DNA of 22,547 nt from CAYXXN01 sp964469055. Its GTDB lineage: Bacteria > Acidobacteriota > Thermoanaerobaculia > Multivoradales > JAHEKO01. The DNA lies in assembly GCA_964469055.1 (NCBI GenBank), contig CAYXXN010000024.1, positions 1 to 22,547 on the forward strand. Direction: 5' to 3'. The translations under genes and the position numbers were made by a program. A model generated the notes under the pieces. The model saw only the letters and a list, made by a program, of their open reading frames with translations, did not search any database and had not been told where the DNA came from. Below, one piece after another: positions 15,081 to 21,491 of the stretch; the stretch's first letter is position 1, and every line of letters starts with the position of its first letter.

Positions 15081-15998
15081 ATGAGGATCCTGGTCACCGG
15101 GGCCTCGGGCTTCATCGGCTCGCGGCTGGCTCGCGCCCTCGCCGAGGACGGCCACGAGGTCTGGGGGACGACCCTCTCCGGCGGCGCGGTGCCCAGCAGT
15201 ATCACCGCCCTCGAGCTCGACCTGCGCGACGAGCGGCGGGTGGCGGCGGCGGTCGAGGCGGCGCGGCCGGAAGCGGTCGTCCACCTGGCTGGCCTCTCGC
15301 ACGTGGGGCGCTCTTGGTCGGCGCCCGCCGAGTACTTCCAGGTGAACGTGCTCGGCAGCCGGAATCTGCTCGCCGCCGTGGCGGGACGGCGCCTCCTCGT
15401 CGCCTCGAGCGCCGAGGTCTACGGCGCCGTGCCGGAGGCCGAGCAGCCGATCGCCGAGGAACGCTCGCTCGCCCCCGGCACCCCGTACGCCTTGACCAAG
15501 GCGTCCCTCGAGGTGCTGGCGCGGCCCGCCGGCGCCACCGTCGTGCGCGCCTTCAACGTCGTCGGGCCCGGGCAGTCGACGGACTTCGCGTTGCCCGCCT
15601 TCGCCGCCCAGCTCGCCGCCATCCGGGCCGGCGCCCAGTCGCCGGCGCTCGCCGTCGGCAACCTCGCCGCCCGCCGCGACTTCGTGCACGTCGACGATGC
15701 TGTCGAGGCCTACCGGGTGCTGCTGGCGCAAGGTGCGCCGGGGGAGGTCTACAACCTGGGCGGCGGCGAGGCGGCGAGCGTCGAGGAGGCGCTGGCGGGC
15801 CTCATCGAGCTCTCCGGCTGCGCCGTGCGGGTCGAGCCCGACCCGGCGCGCTTCCGGCCCCTCGACGTGCCGCTCCTGGTAGCGGACTCCGGGCGTCTGC
15901 GCGCCCTCGGCTGGCGGCCGCGTCGGAGCCTCACCGACGCCCTCGCCGACCTCTGGCGGGCGACCCTTGCCGGGCCCGCGGCGGCCGGCGGCCGGTGA
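15081..15998 (+). CDS. GDP-4-keto-6-deoxy-D-mannose reductase-like SDR
   Basis: 305 residues, ATG 8 bp after the preceding stop. The Rossmann motif GASGFIGSR (7-15) opens the protein. The catalytic residues are SSAEVYG (109-115) and Y136xxxK140 in TPYALTKAS. RAFNVVGPGQSTDFALPAFAAQ and RDFVHVDDAVEAY are typical of the RMD/epimerase branch. Reduction of the 4-keto group would give GDP-D-rhamnose; a GDP-L-fucose synthase would carry 3,5-epimerase signatures that I do not recognise here. With the upstream dehydratase and lptD it forms an envelope-sugar block. Its stop overlaps the start of the DUF92 gene (GTGA). Confidence 0.82.
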   Translation: MRILVTGASGFIGSRLARALAEDGHEVWGTTLSGGAVPSSITALELDLRDERRVAAAVEAARPEAVVHLAGLSHVGRSWSAPAEYFQVNVLGSRNLLAAVAGRRLLVASSAEVYGAVPEAEQPIAEERSLAPGTPYALTKASLEVLARPAGATVVRAFNVVGPGQSTDFALPAFAAQLAAIRAGAQSPALAVGNLAARRDFVHVDDAVEAYRVLLAQGAPGEVYNLGGGEAASVEEALAGLIELSGCAVRVEPDPARFRPLDVPLLVADSGRLRALGWRPRRSLTDALADLWRATLAGPAAAGGR

Positions 15999-16714
15999 GC
16001 GCCGGCGCCCTCACCCTGGCGCTGGGTGTCGCCGCCAACGCCCTGTGCGCGGCGCTCGCCTGGCGGGCGAACCTGCTCGACGCCAGGGGCGCCGTCGCCG
16101 CCGCGGCCCTCGGCCTGGCGGTGGCGGCCGGGTTCGGCGCCGGGGGGTGGCTGGTGCTCGCCTTCTTCTTCGTGCTCGGGGTCGCGGCCACCCGCGTCGG
16201 CTACGCCCGCAAGGCGGCGCGCGGCCTCGCGCAGGGCCAGGGTGGGCGGCGTCGTGCTCGCCACGTGCTCGCCAACGGCGCCGTGCCGGCGGCGGCGGCG
16301 CTCCTCGTCGCTGCCGGCGGCGCGCGCCAGGCGCTCGCCGTCGCCTTCGTTGCGGCCGTGGCCGAGGCGGCTGCCGACACCACGGCGAGCGAGCTCGGTC
16401 AGCTCGCCCGCTCGCGCACCGTGTTGGTGACCACCCTGCGCCCGGTGCCGCCGGGCACGGACGGCGGCATCTCGCTCCCCGGCACCGCGGCGGCGGCCGC
16501 GGCCTCCCTGGCCGTCGCGGGTCTCGCCGCCGCGCTGGGTCTCGTGGGCGGCGCCGGCTGGGCGATCGTGGCCGCCGCCGGCTTCCTCGGCATGGGGCTC
16601 GACAGCCTGCTGGGGGCCGTCTTCGAGCGCCGCGGCCTGCTCGGCAACGCGGGCGTCAACTTCCTCTCCAGCTTGACGGCCGCGCTCGGGGCGGGGCTCG
16701 TCGCCGCTCGATAG
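15995..16714 (+). CDS. DUF92 family integral membrane protein
   Basis: 239 residues from a GTG overlapping the preceding stop by 4 nt; the longer open frame upstream is the +1 shadow of the reductase gene. It is almost entirely hydrophobic Ala/Gly/Leu/Val helices, about six transmembrane segments. The conserved family signatures are present: ARKAARGLAQGQGGRRRARHV, DTTASELG (128-135), PGTDGGISLPGT and GMGLDSLLGA, ending GNAGVNFLSS. Plant members such as VTE6 are phytyl-phosphate kinases, and other relatives are CTP-dependent polyprenol kinases, so a lipid-phosphate or polyprenyl substrate is plausible. The bacterial function is not settled. Coupling to GDP-sugar and LPS genes suggests a lipid carrier step. 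Confidence 0.85.
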   Translation: MSAGALTLALGVAANALCAALAWRANLLDARGAVAAAALGLAVAAGFGAGGWLVLAFFFVLGVAATRVGYARKAARGLAQGQGGRRRARHVLANGAVPAAAALLVAAGGARQALAVAFVAAVAEAAADTTASELGQLARSRTVLVTTLRPVPPGTDGGISLPGTAAAAAASLAVAGLAAALGLVGGAGWAIVAAAGFLGMGLDSLLGAVFERRGLLGNAGVNFLSSLTAALGAGLVAAR

Positions 16715-16736
16715 CTGCGCCAGGGTGGGTGCGGCC

Positions 16737-16880
16737 GTGCCGCCGGGGGCGCAGACCCCTCGCCATAAGATCGGGCTGCTGCCGCGGCTGCGGCGGGTCG
16801 AGCGCAAGCGGTGGCGGCTGCAGCAGCTGGAGGACCGTGTGGCGTTCGCGCGGGAGGATCTGGATGGAGCAGGTTCATGA
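16737..16880 (+). CDS. Possible 47-residue basic small protein coupled to the next ORF
   Basis: A GTG start (16737; an in-frame GTG at 16725 is an alternative) opens a frame that stops at a TGA overlapping the next ATG (ATGA at 16877-16880). It encodes a basic amphipathic segment, LPRLRRVERKRWRLQQLEDR, followed by an acidic tail. I do not recognise it. The overlap with a plausible membrane-protein gene and the balanced composition argue for translation, but the start lacks a clear ribosome site and the region could be chance. Confidence 0.35.
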   Translation: MPPGAQTPRHKIGLLPRLRRVERKRWRLQQLEDRVAFAREDLDGAGS

Positions 16881-17098
16881 GGGTGGTCTTCGGCATCGCC
16901 GCAGTCGTGTGCACGGTGCTGACCGTGGTTTGGATCCGCATGAGCGTGCAGATGCCGTGGGTGCCGCAATTCGACTTCGACGTGACGGGCATCGGTTGGC
17001 TCTTCATGAACGTGGGTCCGGTCTTCGTGCGCGTCATGGCTTTCCTGTTCGGGTGCCTGGCGGCCTTTTGCTGGGTCCGCGTCTTGCTCCATCGTTGA
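16877..17098 (+). CDS. Small two-helix membrane protein of unknown function
   Basis: 73 residues from the ATG at 16877, with GGAGC and AGG just upstream. The frame extends further back, but that stretch overlaps the other small ORF and is Ala/Gly-rich. Two hydrophobic segments are visible, about residues 3-21 (VVFGIAAVVCTVLTVVWI) and 45-68 (VGPVFVRVMAFLFGCLAAFCWV). They are separated by a short polar loop with MPWVPQFDFDVTG. The architecture recalls small inner-membrane accessory proteins. No family is recognised. It is convergent with the kynureninase gene. Confidence 0.55.
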   Translation: MRVVFGIAAVVCTVLTVVWIRMSVQMPWVPQFDFDVTGIGWLFMNVGPVFVRVMAFLFGCLAAFCWVRVLLHR

Positions 17099-17159
17099 TG
17101 GTGGCGCCTATTGGCCGCTGAGGCTGGCGCCCCCGGCGGCGCGGACGCGGAACCCGACT

Positions 17160-17204
17160 CGGTGTGGTACCCCGTCGCGCGGCGACGGGGGCCTCCCCAC
17201 ACCG
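17160..17204. terminator. Strong nested inverted repeat between two convergent genes
   Basis: Outer stem CGGTGTGG (17160-17167) pairs with CCACACCG (17197-17204). Inside it, CCCCGTCGC (17170-17178) pairs with GCGACGGGG (17182-17190) around a 3-nt loop, so 17 base pairs form with two small bulges. It sits 62 bp after the small membrane gene and about 35 bp after the kynureninase stop on the other strand, so it could be a two-way transcription barrier. It has no T tract on either side. Confidence 0.45.
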
Positions 17205-17238
17205 GCCGTCCACGCCCTTGCCGCCCCCGCCCGCGCTC

Positions 17239-18435
17239 TTACAAGCCGCGCGCGATCTGTCCTAGAACGCCGAGCGCCTGCTCGATCTGGTGGTCGGTGA
17301 CGTAGGGGGCGGGGCCGAGGCGCAGGATGTCACCGCGGAAGTCGGTGGTGATGCCGGCCTGCTTGAGGCGGCGGTTGAGCTCGCCGGCGTAGGGCGAGGT
17401 CAGGGGGAGGAAGCCACCCAGGCGCGCGAGGGGGACGGAGCGGTCGCGGTCGATCGCACGCGGGTCGAGGTCGAGCTCGTCGAAACGCCGGCAAAGCAGC
17501 CCTACCTGGTGCTGTGAAAGCTCGCGCAGGAGCGGGACGTCGAGCTCCAGCTCATGGAAAAAGGCGAAGACCTCGGCGGCGCGGTAGTGGCTGGTGGGGT
17601 CGTAGGTGGCGCCGGCGAAGCGGTCGTGGCCGGAGCTGTAGGGGACCCGGCCGGGGATTCGCTCGGCGGTGAGGTCGCCGAACTCGGCGAACCAGCCGGT
17701 GGCGACCGGCCGCAGGGCGCAGTCGGGCGGGTAGCGCAGGAAGGCGTTGCCCTCGCCGAGCTGGCAGTACTTGTAGCCCGCGGAGACGACGTAGGCGTCG
17801 AGCAGATCGCGCTCGGCGAGCGAGAAGGGGACGACGTTCAACTGGTGGTAGACGTCGAGGACGAGGATCGCCCCGTGGCGCCGGCAGGCGGCGGCGGCGG
17901 GTGTCAGGTCGCCGGCGATGTGGGCCGAAAGGAAAAAGACGGTCGAGACGAGGACGGCGGCCGTGCGCGCGTCGATGGCCGCCGCCAGCCGCTCGCCGAC
18001 GCTCTCCGCCGGCAGGGCCGGCACGCGAACCACCTCGAGCCCCGCCTCTTCGAGCCGCGCGAGCTGGCGACGCAGGGAATAGAACTCCTGGTCGGTCGAG
18101 ACCAGGCGGGGGCGCTCCCCGAGCGGCAGGGCCGAGAGGAGCTTGACCAGGAGGTCGTGGGTCGAGGCGGCGAGGGAGTAGAGCCCCACGGGATCGTCGA
18201 GGAGCCGCCGGTACCCTTCCCGCACTCGGTCCGCCTCGGCGAAGGCCCGCTCCCACTTGTCGTCGATGTACCGCGCAGCGTCATGGAACGCTCGCTCTTG
18301 CCCGGCGAGCCCGCGGTCCGGCCAGGCCTGGTGGGAGTGCCCCGAGAGCAGGATCCGCTCGCCCACCCGGAATTCCCGATAGTGCTCGGCCAGCGGGCTC
18401 GGATGGCCCGCGAGCTCCGCGACCGTCCAGCTCAC
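17239..18435 (-). CDS. kynU: Kynureninase-like PLP-dependent enzyme
   Basis: 398 residues from a GTG that overlaps the dioxygenase stop (GTGA); the longer open frame beyond it is a shadow of the dioxygenase gene. It has the class V aminotransferase fold: LLSGHSHQAWPD (29-40), a phosphate-binding region near SLAASTHDLL (87-96), DVYHQLNVVPF (194-204, with D194 and H197), and the PLP Lys K222 in SAGYKYCQLGEGNAF. FGDLTAERIPGRVPYSSGHDRFAGATYDPTSHYRAAEVF matches kynureninase-type C-terminal features in part. The reaction would be kynurenine to anthranilate plus alanine. The loop motifs differ from textbook kynureninases, so another class V substrate is possible, but fusion in one operon with the dioxygenase supports the call. 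Confidence 0.82.
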   Translation of the reverse strand: MSWTVAELAGHPSPLAEHYREFRVGERILLSGHSHQAWPDRGLAGQERAFHDAARYIDDKWERAFAEADRVREGYRRLLDDPVGLYSLAASTHDLLVKLLSALPLGERPRLVSTDQEFYSLRRQLARLEEAGLEVVRVPALPAESVGERLAAAIDARTAAVLVSTVFFLSAHIAGDLTPAAAACRRHGAILVLDVYHQLNVVPFSLAERDLLDAYVVSAGYKYCQLGEGNAFLRYPPDCALRPVATGWFAEFGDLTAERIPGRVPYSSGHDRFAGATYDPTSHYRAAEVFAFFHELELDVPLLRELSQHQVGLLCRRFDELDLDPRAIDRDRSVPLARLGGFLPLTSPYAGELNRRLKQAGITTDFRGDILRLGPAPYVTDHQIEQALGVLGQIARGL

Positions 18436-19238
18436 AGCTCGCCGCGAATCGCCCACAGGTCCGGAAAGACGGGCTGGAACAAGGTCTGCTTCAAGTACTC
18501 CGCGCCTTCCGATCCGCCGGTCCCCGACTTCGAGCCGATCGTTCGCTCGACCATCTTGACGTGCCGGTAACGCCACTCCTGCAGGCCCTCGTCGAAGTCC
18601 ACCATCCGCTCGCAGACCATCGCCAGCGCCGGGTGCTCGCGGTAGACCTCGAGCAGGACGGCCTGCACGGCCGCGTCGGGCGCCACCGGCTCCCGCACGT
18701 CGCGCTCGAGGGCCGCCGCCGGCACCGGCAGGCCCCAGGTGGCGAGGAAGCGCAGGAAGGCGTCCCACAGCGTGGGCTCCCGGGCGGCCGCCTCGAGCCG
18801 GCCGCGGCCGGCGGTCCCTTCCGGGTAGTGGCGCACGAAGGCCTCGCTCTTCTTGCCGAGCAGGAACTCGAGCTCGCGGAACTGGGCCGACTGGAAGCCG
18901 CTCGCTGACTCGAGCCGCGCGCGGAAGGAGTTGAAGGAGACCGGCGTGATCGTCTCCAGGATGTCGACCTGGGCCACCAGGGTCTTCAAGATCGTCAGCA
19001 CGCGCTTCAAGGTGGCGAGCGCCCGCGGCGCGTCGCCGTCGCCGAAGGCGCTCGCGAGGAAGCGCAGCTCGTGCAGCACCTGCTTGAACCACAGCTCGTA
19101 GACCTGGTGGATGACGATGAACAGCGTCTCGTCGTGCTCCGGGCCCTCCGAGAGCGGCTGCTGCAGAGAGAGCAGCTCCTCGACCTTGAGGTAGGAGGCG
19201 TAGGTGAGCGGCTTGGGACTGGCCTCGGAAAGCGACAT
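18432..19238 (-). CDS. kynA: Tryptophan 2,3-dioxygenase
   Basis: 268 residues, ATG start. Signatures are all present: LTYASYLKVEELLSLQQP (11-28), HDETLFIVIHQVYELWFKQ (35-53, with H44 in the catalytic position), SGFQSAQFRELEF, the haem ligand H226 in WRYRHVKMVERTIG, and GTGGSEGAEYLK. The length fits the bacterial enzyme. It oxidises L-tryptophan to N-formylkynurenine in the cytoplasm. Kynureninase follows with a 4-nt overlap. A kynurenine formamidase (kynB) is not seen in the window, so that step must be elsewhere. The minus-strand sequence before the ATG has no Shine-Dalgarno site; an extended -10-like element ends 6 nt before the ATG. Confidence 0.97.
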   Translation of the reverse strand: MSLSEASPKPLTYASYLKVEELLSLQQPLSEGPEHDETLFIVIHQVYELWFKQVLHELRFLASAFGDGDAPRALATLKRVLTILKTLVAQVDILETITPVSFNSFRARLESASGFQSAQFRELEFLLGKKSEAFVRHYPEGTAGRGRLEAAAREPTLWDAFLRFLATWGLPVPAAALERDVREPVAPDAAVQAVLLEVYREHPALAMVCERMVDFDEGLQEWRYRHVKMVERTIGSKSGTGGSEGAEYLKQTLFQPVFPDLWAIRGEL

Positions 19239-19244
19239 GGTGGG

Positions 19245-19253
19245 ATGCTAGCA
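19245..19253 (-). promoter_or_regulatory. Extended -10-like element predicting a leaderless kynA transcript
   Basis: On the minus strand TG-C-TAGCAT is followed by CCCACC and then the kynA ATG. A start site 7 nt after the -10 would fall on the A of the ATG. The same bases include the start codon of the divergent sulfatase-like gene (ATG at 19245-19247), and TGCTAGCA (19246-19253) is a perfect palindrome. Confidence 0.35.
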
Positions 19254-21368
19254 GCCGTGTGCCGCCGGGACCTCCGCCGCGCGCTCGTCCTCGCCGCCGC
19301 CGTACTGGCCGCGAGCTGCGCCGGACCGCCGCCGCCGCGGAACCTCCTACTGGTGACGCTCGACACGGTGCGCGCCGACCGCCTCGGCGCCTACGGGTAC
19401 GCCGCGGCCACCACCCCCAACCTCGACCGCCTCGCCGCCCAAGGCGTGCGCTTCGCCGAGGCGCAGGCGGCGGCGCCGCTCACCTTGCCCTCACACGCGA
19501 CGATCTTGACGGGCCTCCTCCCGCCGCGTCACGGCTTGCGGCAGAACGGGGCACCCCTCGCCGGAGCGGGGCTCCCCACCCTCGCCGGCCACCTCGCCGC
19601 CGCCGGCTACCGCACGGGTGCCTTCGTCGGCTCCTTCGTGCTCGATCGCCGGTTCGGTTTGGCCGCGGGCTTCGAAGTCTACGACGACGAGGTGGAGCGC
19701 GATGTCTCGATGACCGCCGGCCTCGAGGCCGAGCGGCCGGGGCGCGAGGTGGTGGACCGGGCGCTCGCGTGGCTGGCCGAGGAGGACGACGGACGGCTGT
19801 TTTTCATGTGGGTGCACCTCTACGACGCGCACGCCCCCTACGCGCCGGCCGAGCCCTTCGGTGCCGCTCATCCCCGTCGCCCCTACGACGGCGAGATCGC
19901 CACGGTGGACGCGGAGGTAGGTCGCCTACTCGAGCAGTTACAGGCCCAACATCTCACCGAGCGGACCGTGATCGCCATCGCCGGCGACCACGGCGAGGCC
20001 CTGGGCGAACACGGCGAGCCCACCCACGGCGTCCTGCTCTACGAGGCGAGCCTGCGAGTGCCGTTGATTCTCTCGGCAGCCGGACTCCTTCCGGCGGGCT
20101 GGGTGATCGAGGAGCCGGTGGGGCTCGCCGACCTCGCACCGACCCTGGCGACGCTCGCGGGTCACCCGTGGCCGGGGGAGCGCGACGGCCGTGACCTCGC
20201 GGCCGCGCTCCGCGACCGCGCCGAGCCGCCGCGCGCCGATCTCTACGCGGAGACCCAGTACCCGACGCTTTTCGGCTGGAGCGATCTCGCGTCCCTGCGC
20301 CGTGGCGACCGCAAGGCGATCGCCGCGCCACGCCCCGAGCTCTACGACCTCGGCCGCGATCCCGGCGAGCTCGCGAACCTGTGGCAGGAAGGCGTCGAGG
20401 CGGAGCTCCTGGCGCGGCTCGCCTCGTGGCGCGAGTCCGAGGTGCCGGCCACGGCGCCGGCGGCGCTCGACGCCGAGACCCGGGCCAAGCTCGAGAGCCT
20501 GGGCTACGTGGCTCCGGCGGCGGTGGAGACGGCCGCGGGCCCGACGCCGTCGGCGCTCGCCGATCCCAAGGACCGGATCGCTCTTTTCCGCGAGCTCGAA
20601 GCGGCACGACAGGAGATGGGGGAGGAAAGGCTCGCCGCCGCCGTCGCTCGCCTGCAGGCGATCGTCGCCGCGGACCCGGGGAACCCGGTCTTCCGTGGCA
20701 CCCTGGCCGAGGCGCGCCGCCGGCAGGGCGATCGCGGCCAAGCCATCGAGCTCTACCGCCAGGCGGTGGCGGCCAACCCCGCCGACACCGAGGCCTGGTA
20801 CAACCTGGCCGTCACCCTGCAGGAGGCCGGGAGGCCCGCCGAGGCGATCCTCGCCTTGACCGAGGTGCTGCGACGCGCGCCGGCCAAGCCCGAGGCCGCG
20901 AACGCCCTGGGCGTGGCGCTGTCCTTGACCGGGAAGCTCGATGAGGCGCGCGGCGCCTTCGCCCGGGCCACGGAGCTCGACCCGCGGAACGCCAAGGCCT
21001 GGAACAACCTCGGCAACGTCGAGCGCGACCTTGGGCGGCCGGGTGAGGCCGAGGCCGCCTACGGACGAGCGACCGAACTCGCACCCGACTACCCTGACCC
21101 CTGGAACGGTCTCGGCACCCTCGCCGTCCAGGCCAAGCGGCCCGCCGACGCCCTGCCGTTGTTCGATCGCGCCCTCGCCTTGGGGCCGCACCTCCACGAG
21201 GTGCTGCTCAACCGGGCGATCGCGCTCGAGCTGGCGGGCGACCGCGAGGGCGCCGCCCAAGGCTACCGCGCCTTCCTCGCCGCCACGGGCGGGTCGCAGG
21301 CCGCCGCCTTCGCCGCCCAGCGCGAGGCCGCCGAGCGGTTGCTGGCCCGCCTCGATTCAAGAACTTGA
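19245..21368 (+). CDS. Sulfatase/alkaline-phosphatase-fold lipoprotein with C-terminal TPR repeats
   Basis: 707 residues from the ATG at 19245; the open frame reaches 19071 but that is kynA antisense. A GTG at 19257 is an alternative start. Residues 8-25 form a signal peptide with a possible lipobox LAASC (C25). The enzymatic domain (about 32-370) has LVTLDTVRADRLGAYGY (D40 metal ligand), PLTLPSHATILTG (78-90), WVHLYDAHAPY and AGDHGEALGEHG (D248, H249). The formylglycine position Cys/Ser is T80 and the motif's Arg is H84, so a classical sulfatase is unlikely; Thr is the nucleophile in phosphoglycerol/phosphoethanolamine transferase relatives. About six TPRs follow (about 445-690). It probably acts on a surface or periplasmic substrate with the TPRs as partner platform. 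Confidence 0.85.
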   Translation: MLAAVCRRDLRRALVLAAAVLAASCAGPPPPRNLLLVTLDTVRADRLGAYGYAAATTPNLDRLAAQGVRFAEAQAAAPLTLPSHATILTGLLPPRHGLRQNGAPLAGAGLPTLAGHLAAAGYRTGAFVGSFVLDRRFGLAAGFEVYDDEVERDVSMTAGLEAERPGREVVDRALAWLAEEDDGRLFFMWVHLYDAHAPYAPAEPFGAAHPRRPYDGEIATVDAEVGRLLEQLQAQHLTERTVIAIAGDHGEALGEHGEPTHGVLLYEASLRVPLILSAAGLLPAGWVIEEPVGLADLAPTLATLAGHPWPGERDGRDLAAALRDRAEPPRADLYAETQYPTLFGWSDLASLRRGDRKAIAAPRPELYDLGRDPGELANLWQEGVEAELLARLASWRESEVPATAPAALDAETRAKLESLGYVAPAAVETAAGPTPSALADPKDRIALFRELEAARQEMGEERLAAAVARLQAIVAADPGNPVFRGTLAEARRRQGDRGQAIELYRQAVAANPADTEAWYNLAVTLQEAGRPAEAILALTEVLRRAPAKPEAANALGVALSLTGKLDEARGAFARATELDPRNAKAWNNLGNVERDLGRPGEAEAAYGRATELAPDYPDPWNGLGTLAVQAKRPADALPLFDRALALGPHLHEVLLNRAIALELAGDREGAAQGYRAFLAATGGSQAAAFAAQREAAERLLARLDSRT

Positions 21369-21396
21369 AACGGCCCGCAACGATCCGCCCTTGCTG

Positions 21397-21425
21397 TTGC
21401 GGTTTGCGGCGGAGGGTGGCAAACT
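21397..21425 (+). promoter_or_regulatory. Candidate promoter for the TonB-dependent receptor gene
   Basis: TTGCGG (21397-21402), a 17-bp spacer and TG-G-CAAACT (core 21420-21425) lie 66 bp before the ATG in a 123-bp intergenic gap. The -10 core is weak but has a TGn extension and correct spacing. A strong ribosome site AGGAGG is at 21475-21480, 11 nt before the ATG. Confidence 0.35.
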
Positions 21426-21491
21426 CGCGACAGTCTCTTCCGCTGACGCGGGACAACGGGTCGCGAGCCGACCCAGGAGGTTGGACATCCC

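Noticed and set aside
17239..19092. 617-residue version of kynureninase with a long N-terminal extension
   Set aside because: The extra part is the dioxygenase gene read in another frame; the GTG at 18435 gives the family's normal length.
19071..19244. N-terminal extension of the sulfatase-like protein
   Set aside because: It is antisense to kynA and would bury the signal peptide behind 58 residues.
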